The notes under the pieces: model-generated
What the model saw: the letters and a program-made list of their open reading frames with translations, nothing else
Databases searched by the model: none
Told to the model about the DNA's origin: nothing
In this document: piece by piece, positions 40,880-49,966 of the stretch
Numbering within the stretch: the stretch's first letter is position 1
Layout of the letters: every line of letters begins with the position of its first letter
Translations under genes and position numbers: made by a program
Origin: Geobacter sp. UBA6151
GTDB lineage: Bacteria > Desulfobacterota > Desulfuromonadia > Geobacterales > Pseudopelobacteraceae
Direction: 5' to 3'
Length of the DNA stretch: 64,000 nucleotides
NCBI GenBank assembly: GCA_002423105.1
Contig: DIUT01000059.1
Coordinates: 84,738 to 148,737, forward strand

Positions 40880-43638
40880 CCGCCTCTCCCGCCACGTCCC
40901 CGTCCGTGGTACGGCTGCGGGAGGTCAGCCTGCGCTACGGCAGGACCCCGGCCCTGGACCGGATTACCCTCGACCTGCCCGCCGGCTGCATGGTGGGGGT
41001 CATCGGTCCCGACGGCGTGGGCAAGTCCAGCCTGTTCTCGCTGATCGCCGGGTCCCGCGCCATCCAGAGCGGCCAGGTGGAGGTGCTGGACGGCAGCATG
41101 GCCGACCGGCATCATCGCCGTTCCGTCTGCCCGCGGATAGCCTATATGCCCCAGGGGCTGGGCAAAAACCTCTATCCCACCCTCTCGGTGTCCGAGAACG
41201 TCGATTTCTTCGCCCGCCTGTTCGGCCATGGCCGCCAGGAGCGGCAGCGGCGCATCAGCGAACTGCTGATTGCCACCGGATTGTCCCCCTTTGCCGACCG
41301 CCCGGCGGGCAAGCTCTCCGGCGGCATGAAACAGAAGCTGGGGCTCTGCTGCGCGCTGATCCACGATCCCGACCTGCTGATCCTCGATGAACCCACCACC
41401 GGGGTCGATCCCCTGTCGCGCCGCCAGTTCTGGGAGCTGATCGAGCGCATCCGCGCCCGGCAGCCCGGCATGAGCGTGCTGGTTGCCACCGCCTACATGG
41501 AGGAGGCGGCACGTTTTGATTGGCTGATGGCCATGAATGACGGACGGGTACTTGCCACCGGCAGCCCGCAAGAGTTACTGCACCAGACCGGCGCCGCCTC
41601 GCTGGAGGAGGCCTTCATCGCCCTGCTGCCCGCCTCCCAGCGTGACGGCCACCAACCGGTGATCATCCCGCCCCGTGAGACAGGCGTTGACCGTGAGACG
41701 GCCATTGAAGCCCACAATCTAACCATGCGCTTCGGCGATTTCATTGCCGTCGATCAGGTGAGCTTCCGTATCGAGCGGGGAGAGATCTTCGGCTTCCTGG
41801 GCTCCAACGGCTGCGGCAAAACCACCACCATGAAGATGCTGACCGGCCTGCTGCCGGCCAGCCGGGGGGAAGCCCGGCTGTTCGGTCATCCGGTGGACCC
41901 CCGTGATATCGATACCCGGCGGCGGGTCGGCTATATGACGCAGTCGTTCTCCCTCTACAGCGAATTGACGGTCCGCCAGAACCTGGTGCTGCACGGGCGG
42001 CTGTTCAGCATGGCGGAAGAGCGGATCAAGGGGCGGGTCCGGGAGATGGCAACGCGGTTCGGACTGGAAGAGGTGATGGACAGCCTGCCCGACGCCCTGC
42101 CCCTTGGTCAGCGTCAGCGGCTTTCCCTGGCCGTGGCCATGATCCACGGGCCGGAGATGCTGATCCTGGACGAGCCCACCTCCGGCGTGGATCCGGTGGC
42201 CCGGGACGCCTTCTGGCAGATCATGGTGGATCTGGCGCGCCGGGACAAGGTGACCATCTTCATCTCCACCCACTTCATGAACGAGGCGGAGCGCTGCGAC
42301 CGCATCTCGCTGATGCACGCGGGGAAGGTGCTGGTCAGCGACGCACCGGCCACGCTGATTGCCCAGCGCGGGGCTGCCTCCCTGGAGGAGGCGTTCATCG
42401 GCTACCTGCAAGAGGCCGCCGGCGAGGTGAAGGAGCCTCTCGAAACAGCACGCGGGAAAACGGAGGAGGCCGCTCCTGCATCAGCGGCGGAACGGACGGA
42501 ACAGGGGGGCTTCTTCAGCCTGGCCCGCATGTCCAGCTACAGCCGGCGGGAAGCCCTGGAGCTGCACCGCGACCCGATCCGCCTGACCCTGGCCCTGCTG
42601 GGCAGCGTACTGCTGATGCTGGTGCTGGGCTACGGCATCACCCTGGACGTGGAGGACCTCACCTTTGCCGTGCTCGACCGGGACCAGACCGCCATCAGCC
42701 GCGACTACACCCTCAACCTCTCGGGATCACGCTACTTCAGCGAGCGTCCTCCGCTCAGGGACTACGCCGAGCTGGACCAGCGGATGCGGGCCGGTGAGAT
42801 CAGCCTGGCCATCGAGATCCCACCCGGCTTTGCCCGTGACCTGCGTCGAGGGGTGCCGGTCAGTATCGGCGCCTGGATCGACGGCGCCATGCCCACCCGC
42901 GCCGAGACAGTGCGCGGCTACGTGCAGGGCATACATGCCCACTGGCTGTCCACCATGGCGCGGCAGGCCTCCGCCGGTTCAGCAACCACGGCAGCGGCCA
43001 CCGTCGAGACCCGTTTCCGCTACAACCCGGATGTGAAAAGCCTGCCGGCCATGGTGCCGGCGGTGATCCCGCTGCTGTTGATGATGATCCCGGCCATCCT
43101 GAGCGCGCTTTCAGTGGTGCGGGAAAAGGAGCTGGGCTCCATCGTCAACCTCTACGTCACCCCGGTGACCCGGCTGGAGTTCCTGCTGGGCAAGCAGCTC
43201 CCCTACGTGGCCTTGGCCATGCTCAACTTTCTGACACTGACCGTCATGGCGGTGACCCTGTTCGGGGTGCCGGTCACGGGCAGCTTCCCGGCCCTGGCCT
43301 GCGGGGCCCTGCTGTACGTCATCGCGGCCACCTCCCTGGGGCTGGTCATCTCCGCCTTCATGCGCAGCCAACTGGCCGCCCTGTTCGGCACCGCCCTGCT
43401 GACCATTCTGCCGGCGGTGCAGCTTTCCGGCATGACCGATCCGGTTTCGTCATTGGAAGGATTTGGCGCCCTTCTGGGCCGGATCTACCCCACCACCCAC
43501 TTTCTGACCATAGCCCGCGGCGCCTTTTCCAAGGGGCTCGGCTTCCATGATCTTCAGGCCTCATTCATGCCGCTGCTGCTGGCAGTGCCGCTGCTGACCG
43601 CCCTGGGGGCCGTCCTGCTGCGCAAGCAGGAGCGCTGA
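40876..43638 (+). CDS. rbbA: RbbA-type fused ABC transporter (two ATPases plus permease)
   Basis: 920-residue fusion. First ATPase: GPDGVGKSS (near residue 45) and LSGGMKQKLGL. Second: GSNGCGKTT (near 308), with LPLGQRQRLSLA as a variant signature. The C-terminal half (from about 545) is an ABC-2 permease with a large extracytoplasmic loop and about five membrane helices. RbbA was first described as ribosome-associated ATPase; the arrangement with an adaptor and a second permease fits an exporter. Start ATG 40876, overlapping the adaptor gene. Confidence 0.9.
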   Translation: MTASPATSPSVVRLREVSLRYGRTPALDRITLDLPAGCMVGVIGPDGVGKSSLFSLIAGSRAIQSGQVEVLDGSMADRHHRRSVCPRIAYMPQGLGKNLYPTLSVSENVDFFARLFGHGRQERQRRISELLIATGLSPFADRPAGKLSGGMKQKLGLCCALIHDPDLLILDEPTTGVDPLSRRQFWELIERIRARQPGMSVLVATAYMEEAARFDWLMAMNDGRVLATGSPQELLHQTGAASLEEAFIALLPASQRDGHQPVIIPPRETGVDRETAIEAHNLTMRFGDFIAVDQVSFRIERGEIFGFLGSNGCGKTTTMKMLTGLLPASRGEARLFGHPVDPRDIDTRRRVGYMTQSFSLYSELTVRQNLVLHGRLFSMAEERIKGRVREMATRFGLEEVMDSLPDALPLGQRQRLSLAVAMIHGPEMLILDEPTSGVDPVARDAFWQIMVDLARRDKVTIFISTHFMNEAERCDRISLMHAGKVLVSDAPATLIAQRGAASLEEAFIGYLQEAAGEVKEPLETARGKTEEAAPASAAERTEQGGFFSLARMSSYSRREALELHRDPIRLTLALLGSVLLMLVLGYGITLDVEDLTFAVLDRDQTAISRDYTLNLSGSRYFSERPPLRDYAELDQRMRAGEISLAIEIPPGFARDLRRGVPVSIGAWIDGAMPTRAETVRGYVQGIHAHWLSTMARQASAGSATTAAATVETRFRYNPDVKSLPAMVPAVIPLLLMMIPAILSALSVVREKELGSIVNLYVTPVTRLEFLLGKQLPYVALAMLNFLTLTVMAVTLFGVPVTGSFPALACGALLYVIAATSLGLVISAFMRSQLAALFGTALLTILPAVQLSGMTDPVSSLEGFGALLGRIYPTTHFLTIARGAFSKGLGFHDLQASFMPLLLAVPLLTALGAVLLRKQER

Positions 43639-43640
43639 CC

Positions 43641-44762
43641 ATGCGGCCGGCCAACATCCTCCATCTGGGCATCAAAGAGCTGCGCAGCCTGCTGCGCGAT
43701 CCGGTGATGCTGGTGCTGATCGTCTACTCCTTCAGCCTCTCCATCCACACCGCCGCCACCGCCATGCCCGAGACCCTGCACAAGGCGCCCATCGCCATTG
43801 TGGACGAGGACCGCTCCCAGCTTTCCCTGCGGATTATCGATGCCTTTTACCCGCCCTACTTCAAGCAGCCGGTGCTGATCAGCCAGAAGGAGATGGATGC
43901 CCGGATGGACGCCGGTCTGGACACCTTTGCCCTGAACATCCCGCCTGATTTCCAGCGTAATGTGCTGGCCGGACGGAGCCCCGCCATCCAGCTCAACGTG
44001 GATGCCACCCGCATGAGTCAAGCCTTTGCCGGCAGCGGCTATATCCAGACCATCATCACCGGCGAGGTTGCCGCTTTCCTCCAGGGATACCGGTCAACCA
44101 CGACTCCGCAGGTGGATCTGGAGCTGCGGGCGCGCTTCAATCCCCAGTTGAACAAATCCTGGTTCGGGAGCGTCAGTGAACTCATCAACAGAATTACCAT
44201 GCTCTCCCTCGTCCTCACCGGCGCGGCCCTGATCCGCGAGCGGGAGCACGGCACGGTGGAGCACCTGCTGGTGATGCCGGTCACCCCTTTCGAGATCATG
44301 GCCGGCAAGGTCTGGGCCATGGCGCTGGTGGTCATGGTTTCCTCCACCTGCGCCCTGTTCCTGGTCATCAAGGGGGCGCTCAAGGTGCCGATCGAGGGCT
44401 CCATCCCCCTGTTTCTGGCCGGTGCGCTGCTGCACCTGCTTGCCACCACTTCCCTGGGGATCTATCTCGGCACCCTTGCCCGCTCCATGCCCCAGTTCGG
44501 CCTGCTGATGATGCTGATCCTGATGCCGCTGCAGATCCTCTCGGGCGGCGCCACCCCCCGGGAGAGCATGCCGGAGTTTGTCCAGTCCGTCATGCTGGCG
44601 GCGCCGACCACCCATTTCGTCAAGCTTGCCCAGGCCATCCTGTTCCGTGGCGCGGGGTTTGAGGTGGTCTGGCCCCAGTTCGTTTCCCTGCTGCTGATCG
44701 GAGCGGTGCTCTTTACCCTGTCGCTGGCCCGTTTCCGCAAGACCATCGGGACGATGACCTGA
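43641..44762 (+). CDS. ABC-2 permease (YhhJ-like)
   Basis: 373 residues with an N-terminal helix (VMLVLIVYSFSLSIH), a periplasmic loop (about 45-165) and five C-terminal helices; the stretch LIREREHGTVEHLLVMPVTPFEIMAGK is typical of the ABC-2 family. Starts 2 bases after rbbA. It should pair with the RbbA membrane half. Exported substrate unknown. Confidence 0.9.
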   Translation: MRPANILHLGIKELRSLLRDPVMLVLIVYSFSLSIHTAATAMPETLHKAPIAIVDEDRSQLSLRIIDAFYPPYFKQPVLISQKEMDARMDAGLDTFALNIPPDFQRNVLAGRSPAIQLNVDATRMSQAFAGSGYIQTIITGEVAAFLQGYRSTTTPQVDLELRARFNPQLNKSWFGSVSELINRITMLSLVLTGAALIREREHGTVEHLLVMPVTPFEIMAGKVWAMALVVMVSSTCALFLVIKGALKVPIEGSIPLFLAGALLHLLATTSLGIYLGTLARSMPQFGLLMMLILMPLQILSGGATPRESMPEFVQSVMLAAPTTHFVKLAQAILFRGAGFEVVWPQFVSLLLIGAVLFTLSLARFRKTIGTMT

Positions 44763-44818
44763 ATCTCCCTCTATCACCGCTCCACCTCGCCACGGAGCCG
44801 CCGTACCGACAACGCACA

Positions 44819-44851
44819 ACGGGCCGGAGGAAAAACCCCCGGCCCATTTTT
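44819..44851 (+). terminator. Terminator of the HlyD-RbbA-YhhJ operon
   Basis: GGGCCGG (44821-44827) pairs with CCGGCCC (44839-44845), loop AGGAAAAACCC, then T-rich sequence. The surrounding GCACAACGGGCCGG is repeated at the hairpin near 47692. Confidence 0.82.
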
Positions 44852-44917
44852 CACGCTTATTTGTTGTACAGGAAATGATTGTCGTGTGGAAAGGAGCGGC
44901 ACTGCGGCAGGTCAGGA

Positions 44918-45352
44918 TCACCTGTCCTGCGGATTAATGACCTTGAAGCGTTCTCTGCGAGCGGCCTCCAGAAGTTCCCGGTCGGAAGCGACGAAGACCA
45001 TATCGGAAGCCAAGGAACTCTTTATCCACAGTGCGGTTGACAGGTGAACGGCATCGGCACCACGCAGTCTGTGCTTTTCTATGACATGGTCAAGTTGTCC
45101 CAAGGCATTGTCATTCACCTCGAAAACAATAAAACCACGCCAATCATCCTTGAATGTCTGGATTCGGGCGGCAATCTCGTCATCGTCAGCGTCAAACGAA
45201 GCTCTCCGCCGGTTAAGTGCCGACAACACCTCGGGATATGCGAGACGGGAGACAATAATGCGCCCCCCGTCCATGAGGGAGTTGACCGTATCCCCTCCCT
45301 GCTCCGCAATATAGCGCTTTACCAGCGCACTGCTGTCAAAGAAACAGTTCAT
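44918..45352 (-). CDS. vapC: VapC-family PIN-domain toxin
   Basis: Putative ribonuclease toxin of 144 residues. The acidic active-site residues are in place: Asp6 (MNCFFDSSALVKRY), Glu41 (YPEVLSAL), Asp100 (RGADAVHLS) and Asp124 (VASDRELLEAA). Start overlaps the antitoxin stop by 4 bases. Appears intact, unlike the PIN toxin at 19209. Confidence 0.9.
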   Translation of the reverse strand: MNCFFDSSALVKRYIAEQGGDTVNSLMDGGRIIVSRLAYPEVLSALNRRRASFDADDDEIAARIQTFKDDWRGFIVFEVNDNALGQLDHVIEKHRLRGADAVHLSTALWIKSSLASDMVFVASDRELLEAARRERFKVINPQDR

Positions 45353-45639
45353 CGACGATCCCGTATCAGGGTTTCGGAAACCGGCTCCTCCCCCTCCCGC
45401 AGCCGTAATCGACTGATCTTGGGAAACGGCCCGGTGCGGGTCGGCAGGCGTACATGCCCTTGTGCGGCCAGCGCTGCCAGACGTTCATCCAGCCCGGCGT
45501 TCTCCTCGATCTTGTCCAGCCGGTGCATGATAGCCACCGGCTTACCCCGGTCGGTGACCACAACGTTCTCACCCTGCTTGACTTCAGCCAGATAATGGGT
45601 CAGCCGGTTTTTCAGTTCCCTCACGCCAACGGTTTGCAT
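45349..45639 (-). CDS. Antitoxin, Phd/YefM-type
   Basis: Partner of the VapC toxin. N-terminal DNA-binding part MQTVGVRELKNRLTHYLAEVKQGENVVVTDRGKPVAIM; the C-terminal tail (to 96 residues) should wrap the toxin. ATG at 45639 with GGGGAGG six bases upstream; a longer frame exists but lacks a site. The operon is probably autoregulated from the roughly 100 bases upstream. Confidence 0.88.
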   Translation of the reverse strand: MQTVGVRELKNRLTHYLAEVKQGENVVVTDRGKPVAIMHRLDKIEENAGLDERLAALAAQGHVRLPTRTGPFPKISRLRLREGEEPVSETLIRDRR

Positions 45640-45744
45640 GCTATGCCTCCCCATTCTTCATGTAGCTACCGTAGCAACATACAGTATAGGTGTCAAGCGA
45701 CGCCCATTCCTACCTACTTTCTTACCGTCATAATTGTCCTACCT

Positions 45745-46065
45745 TCACCGCGCCGCGGCCCGCAGCATCCTGAAGACCGTCCGCGCCGTCTGCTCATCCA
45801 TCTCCCCCAGGATTTCCCGTATTCCTTCCGCCGTAATCCCTCCCGGTTGCAGGTGCATGAACTCGAACAGGTCCTTAATTTCCACGTCAAGGACACGGGC
45901 GATGCTTTCCATGGTTTCCAGAGAGGGAGAACTGCGGCCGACTTCAATTTTACTGATGAATTTGGAATCAAGGTTGACCTTTTCCGCAAGCTGCTCCTGG
46001 GACAAACCCCGAGCTTTTCTGATCTCTTTGATCCGCGCTCCAAGCAATTGGCGTGTGGTTTTCAT
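45745..46065 (-). CDS. XRE-family HTH regulator
   Basis: 106 residues with a helix-turn-helix: IKEIRKARGLSQEQLAEKVNLDSKFISKIEVGRSSPSL (about 9-50). A short C-terminal part with MDEQTARTVFRMLRA follows. ATG at 46065 with GGAGG upstream. It lies between the VapBC unit and a divergent lipoprotein gene, so either could be its target. Confidence 0.85.
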   Translation of the reverse strand: MKTTRQLLGARIKEIRKARGLSQEQLAEKVNLDSKFISKIEVGRSSPSLETMESIARVLDVEIKDLFEFMHLQPGGITAEGIREILGEMDEQTARTVFRMLRAAAR

Positions 46066-46237
46066 GTTTCCCTCCAAGAGATCATAATCATGTCGAGAGG
46101 GACGAATTAAAACCTATTGAAATAGATCATTAATTGACAAAGTAATACTCACAATGCGAATATGCCGCCAGCCAAGCATCATTTAGCCAATAAATCGTAC
46201 TTACAGTACGACAACTTCTATGACGGGGAGGTTTTTC

Positions 46238-47668
46238 ATGAAAAGGCTGTTGTTCCTGGTAATGCTGGTGGTAATGGCAGGCTGTGGTGGCGGAGGCGGT
46301 GGCGCCACAGGCACAGGCGGTAGTGGCAGTGGCCCCGGAGCCGACTCCGGCGATGTGACTATAAGTGGCAAAGTGGCGGATACGACCTTTGTCGCGGTCG
46401 ATGCAGCGAACAGCACGGTGGTTGCCCGGCAGGCCGCCGCTACCCAGACAGATGGGAGCAAGACGTTCTCCATCAAGGTGCAAAGCGGCAAGCAATACAA
46501 ATTTTACCTGGTTGAAAACGAGGGAACAAGCGATGAGCGCGTGTTTCCGCTCTACATCGGCAGCAGCAACAGGTTCAGCCTGAGCGCCGGAACCTGTGAT
46601 CTCGGCTTTGTCAGTACCGCCGGCGGCACCGCCGTACCGGCCAACACGCCCACGCAGTTCGCCGGCGCCGGTGAAGACAAGACCGTCCCCGCCGGAGTCG
46701 TGACAAACCAGTCATCCGTGTACAGCCAAAGCGACTTGGCCGGCACGTGGTACATTTTTGGATTCAACGTCACCGATCGTGAGTGGTCGCGGGCCACCTA
46801 TATTATCACCACCACTGGCGCGGCAAGCACCACAAACCTGATCACGTCGAATAATCCCAGCCCACAAACAAGAAACCATACGCTGACGATCAGCCCCAGC
46901 GGTGTTGTCAGCACAGCATCAGGCCCTTTCGAGAAGGCGGTCATGACTAAAAGCAAAGACCTTGTCGTCGGCGTTGGAAACGACAACGACGGCCAGAGCA
47001 GGTCCATGGTCATAGCTGTGAAAGCCGGCACCGGCTTCAGTCAGAGCGACATGATCGGCGCCTGGCAGATGCACGGCTTGACGGTATCGGATACTCAGCG
47101 GGGCTGGATACGCGGCGATGCTTCCTTTGCCGCCAACGGTACCTCCACGCTGTCCAACTTTAGGTCCAGCAACCCCAACCTCACCTCGTTCGGCAGAGGC
47201 ATCCCTGTCACAATTGACTCTACAGGCTTGATCGCCGGTGGAGGGGGCGCCATGACAAAGGACAAAAACCTGGGGGTCCTGACAACAATCAACGAGGACG
47301 GCTCGGTTTCATTGGCATTGCTCGTCAGAAGCGGCGGAACGACCTTTTCACAGGCTGACCTGAAGGGAACCTGGCGCAGCAATCATATCAATATCGGCAC
47401 CAGCAACAACTTCTGGGTCAGCTCCCAGGCGTTGATCGATGCCACCGGGATCGTAAGTTCCTTCGGCGTTGTAACAAATGGCATTGCCGAGCCTGACAAC
47501 ACGTCAACCGCGCCGGTCGTACTGAACGCAGAGGGCAAATTGTCCGGAGATGTGCCGCCGAACCAGCTTGAGGGGATTATGACGCCGAATAAAAAAATCG
47601 CGGTTTATACCAAAACCAACAATACAGGCAATGCAGACTATTCCCGGCTGGGCATTGTCCTGAAGTAG
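46238..47668 (+). CDS. Lipoprotein with three internal repeats, function unknown
   Basis: Lipoprotein signal MKRLLFLVMLVVMAGC, then a Gly-rich linker and an N-terminal beta domain (about 40-150). Three repeats of about 100 residues follow, starting YSQSDLAGTWYIFGFNV (about 162), FSQSDMIGAWQMHGLTV (about 267) and FSQADLKGTWRSNHINI (about 370). Each continues with a Trp and a beta-rich stretch ending in a KDL/KNL or NKKIAV segment, suggesting a beta-propeller or tandem lipocalin-like fold. ATG at 46238 with GGGGAGG. No known family recognised. Confidence 0.7.
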   Translation: MKRLLFLVMLVVMAGCGGGGGGATGTGGSGSGPGADSGDVTISGKVADTTFVAVDAANSTVVARQAAATQTDGSKTFSIKVQSGKQYKFYLVENEGTSDERVFPLYIGSSNRFSLSAGTCDLGFVSTAGGTAVPANTPTQFAGAGEDKTVPAGVVTNQSSVYSQSDLAGTWYIFGFNVTDREWSRATYIITTTGAASTTNLITSNNPSPQTRNHTLTISPSGVVSTASGPFEKAVMTKSKDLVVGVGNDNDGQSRSMVIAVKAGTGFSQSDMIGAWQMHGLTVSDTQRGWIRGDASFAANGTSTLSNFRSSNPNLTSFGRGIPVTIDSTGLIAGGGGAMTKDKNLGVLTTINEDGSVSLALLVRSGGTTFSQADLKGTWRSNHINIGTSNNFWVSSQALIDATGIVSSFGVVTNGIAEPDNTSTAPVVLNAEGKLSGDVPPNQLEGIMTPNKKIAVYTKTNNTGNADYSRLGIVLK

Positions 47669-47691
47669 CCGTCATATGGTGTCCGACGCAC

Positions 47692-47720
47692 AACGGGCCG
47701 GGAAAAACCCCCGGCCCGTT
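47692..47720. terminator. Bidirectional hairpin between the lipoprotein gene and hsp20
   Basis: Perfect 10-bp stem AACGGGCCGG / CCGGCCCGTT around a 9-base loop, between convergent genes. Very similar to the hairpin at 44819. Confidence 0.78.
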
Positions 47721-47754
47721 GCCGTTTGCAGAAGCAGCTAAACGAGGTGGTGTT

Positions 47755-48207
47755 CTACTTCACTTCCACCTGAATCTGCTTCGGCTTCACCTCTTCCTTT
47801 TTCGGCAGCGTGATGGTCAGCACGCCGCGCTCACAGACCGCAGTCACTTTCTCCTGGCTTACCGTGCCGGGCAGCTTGAAGCTACGCTGGAAATTGCCGA
47901 AATAACGCTCAATGCGGTGATAGTTCTCTTTTTTGACCTCGGACTCATGCTTGCGCTCCCCCTTGATGGTCAGCAGCCCGTCTTCAATCCGCACATCGAT
48001 ATCCTTCTGCTCCATATCCGGCAGTTCCGCCTTGATAACAATGGAATCCACCGTCTCGTAGATATCCACCGCCGGTTGCCAGACCCCTTCTTTGATATCC
48101 TCACCGGAAAATTCTCCGCTGCCTCCCCAGGAAAGGTTCAGCAGCCGGTCCATCTGGTCCTGCATGCTGCGCAGTTCGCGCAATGGGTTGTACTTGACGA
48201 TTGCCAT
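47755..48207 (-). CDS. Small heat shock protein, Hsp20/alpha-crystallin family
   Basis: 150-residue ATP-independent chaperone. The alpha-crystallin domain (about 45-140) shows WQPAVDIYETVDSIVIKAELPDM, DGLLTIKGERK and the conserved GVLTITLPK, with an IQV C-terminal tail motif. ATG at 48207 with AAAGGAGG upstream; the frame continues to an earlier ATG (48246) without support. Monocistronic. Confidence 0.93.
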   Translation of the reverse strand: MAIVKYNPLRELRSMQDQMDRLLNLSWGGSGEFSGEDIKEGVWQPAVDIYETVDSIVIKAELPDMEQKDIDVRIEDGLLTIKGERKHESEVKKENYHRIERYFGNFQRSFKLPGTVSQEKVTAVCERGVLTITLPKKEEVKPKQIQVEVK

Positions 48208-48290
48208 GACACATTCCTCCTTTGATTGATTATGCTGTAACTTCATCAGTATGAGAAAAAGATAAGCAGCATCTTTCTGCTGTCAAGGGG

Positions 48291-49235
48291 TCACCCCCAG
48301 CGCCAGAGGGAAAGTATCAGAGTAATCATGAAGACAATTGCAAGATTCATATAGGCCATGAAGAAAAATATCCGTTCATGCAACGGAGCTTTTCGCGGGC
48401 CGGTCGCAACGAGTTTCCCAACGACTGCCATGGTTTCCACCTTCTCACGGCCGTGCGGTGCAAGCTGCAGCGCTTCCGTCAAGTCGCTGCCTGCATGGTG
48501 CCTCCCCATGTGCACTCCCTGCTTCCAGAGTTTACTGTGGGTTGCATCGTAGATAGTTCCTTCAAAGGCAAAACAGGCAGGCCGTCCATCCTGCCCGTCA
48601 AAAGCGGCCAGGCTTTCAAGGGTTAGTTCATCGTTCTGATCTACTGTTGGCGGTTCCTTCCGCTTTGCCTTGAGACGCGGTCCGATGACGGTGATGACAA
48701 AGGCGGCAGACGTCACCATCACCAGATAGAGAAGTATCTTAAGCAGCAGAAGGATACCGAAACGGGTATGCAGCAGCACTTCGAACGAGCTTATCCGATA
48801 CAGCGTCAGGATGACGCCGGTTATGCCCATGACGATCATCGAGATGACGCCGACCCTCAGCTCACCGCGGGGCAGGCCGCTGGCTGCATAGGCCGGTTTG
48901 AGAATAAGGTGCACATAGAGTATCGTGCCGAACCAGAAAATTGCCGTCAGAAAGTGGATATAGCCGACCGCCAGCCGAACCCCCTTGGCTATGACAGTGC
49001 TTTCAGCTTTTTCTGCGCTACCCGGCTGCGTGGCGGCAAATATTTTCCCGGCGGCGGTCAGCTCGCCGCCACCACCCGGATTAAGATGACAGGCAGCGCA
49101 TGGCTGACCGGTCTCTTTGGCATATTCCTCAGTGGCCTCAGCCGGCTGCGGCACCAATACCAGACATGACAGCATCACACATATCCCAATGAAGAGAGAT
49201 GAGATAACGTTAAGCATACGGTTTCTTCCGCTCAT
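48291..49235 (-). CDS. Heme c - CopD-like membrane - cytochrome b5-like fusion protein
   Basis: Unusual composite protein of about 314 residues. A signal/anchor helix (about 10-33) is followed by one heme c motif CAACH in TGQPCAACHLNPGGGGEL, then four CopD/cytochrome b561-like membrane helices (about 85-190) with His residues, a soluble cytochrome b5-like heme/steroid-binding domain (about 200-275, LTLESLAAFDG...CFAFEGTIYDAT...HMGRHHAGSDLTEAL), and a last membrane helix. ATG at 49235 overlaps the ric stop. It could pass electrons across the membrane between hemes c and b. Its specific role in a hydrogenase/NO-repair run is unknown. Confidence 0.75.
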   Translation of the reverse strand: MSGRNRMLNVISSLFIGICVMLSCLVLVPQPAEATEEYAKETGQPCAACHLNPGGGGELTAAGKIFAATQPGSAEKAESTVIAKGVRLAVGYIHFLTAIFWFGTILYVHLILKPAYAASGLPRGELRVGVISMIVMGITGVILTLYRISSFEVLLHTRFGILLLLKILLYLVMVTSAAFVITVIGPRLKAKRKEPPTVDQNDELTLESLAAFDGQDGRPACFAFEGTIYDATHSKLWKQGVHMGRHHAGSDLTEALQLAPHGREKVETMAVVGKLVATGPRKAPLHERIFFFMAYMNLAIVFMITLILSLWRWG

Positions 49236-49948
49236 CAAAGTTCCGCCGCCTTCGGAAACAGGATGTTGTTCTCCAGATGGACATGCTTGTGCAGGTCGTC
49301 TTCGAACTCTTTGAGTTTCCGGTACGTGACCATAAAGGTGTTGCAGACATCGCCGGGAAGCGCGTACTCCCCCGAAAGACGGCGGATTTCATGGACGGCG
49401 TCGCCGATCTCTTCGTGCTCACGTTCAAGCTTGACCAGAGATGCCCGGATCGTTTCCCGGTCCTGTGCATCCGGTGAAACGCGGGCAATTCTGGCAGCCT
49501 CAGCTCGCTTGAGAGCGGGAAAAAACACCTCTTCCTCTTCCTTCAAGTGACCCGCCATATCAACTACGATTTTGTCAAAGATGGCAGCAATCCTGATAAC
49601 TTCAGGATGGTGCACCCCATGAACCGCGGCGATCTTCCGGGCATAGGCGGCGATCTGTGCGTCGTTCTCCTTGAGATAGGCATGGTGGGTATTGACAATG
49701 TAGTCGGCAAGAAAGGGCAGTGCCCACGATGAATAGTTCCGGCTGCGATCAACAGGCTGCCCCTGCACCGCCTCCAGTTCATGGACAACCACGGCAATAT
49801 CAACCCCTTTTTCCCGGCAGGCTGTCACAAGAGCAACCTTGCCGCCACAACAGAAATCAATCCCGTGTTTTTCAAAGACAGTGGCTGCCCGGTAATCGGC
49901 AGCAACAATCTCGCCGATGGTTTTGTGCCCAACTGCTGATTCACGCAT
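49235..49948 (-). CDS. ric: Iron-sulfur cluster repair di-iron protein (RIC: ScdA/YtfE/DnrN)
   Basis: Repairs iron-sulfur centres damaged by nitric oxide or peroxide. An N-terminal ScdA domain carries the CC motif (GIDFCCGGK), and a hemerythrin-like domain supplies di-iron ligands (NTHHAYL, HLKEEEEVFFP, EREHEEIGDAVHE, HVHLENNILFP). ATG at 49948 with GGGAG upstream, 18 bases after hoxH. Its place in the hydrogenase run of a nitrate-ammonifier makes sense, because nitrite reduction can leak NO that attacks Hox iron-sulfur clusters. Confidence 0.92.
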   Translation of the reverse strand: MRESAVGHKTIGEIVAADYRAATVFEKHGIDFCCGGKVALVTACREKGVDIAVVVHELEAVQGQPVDRSRNYSSWALPFLADYIVNTHHAYLKENDAQIAAYARKIAAVHGVHHPEVIRIAAIFDKIVVDMAGHLKEEEEVFFPALKRAEAARIARVSPDAQDRETIRASLVKLEREHEEIGDAVHEIRRLSGEYALPGDVCNTFMVTYRKLKEFEDDLHKHVHLENNILFPKAAEL

Positions 49949-49966
49949 AGTTGTTCTCCCAGGACG

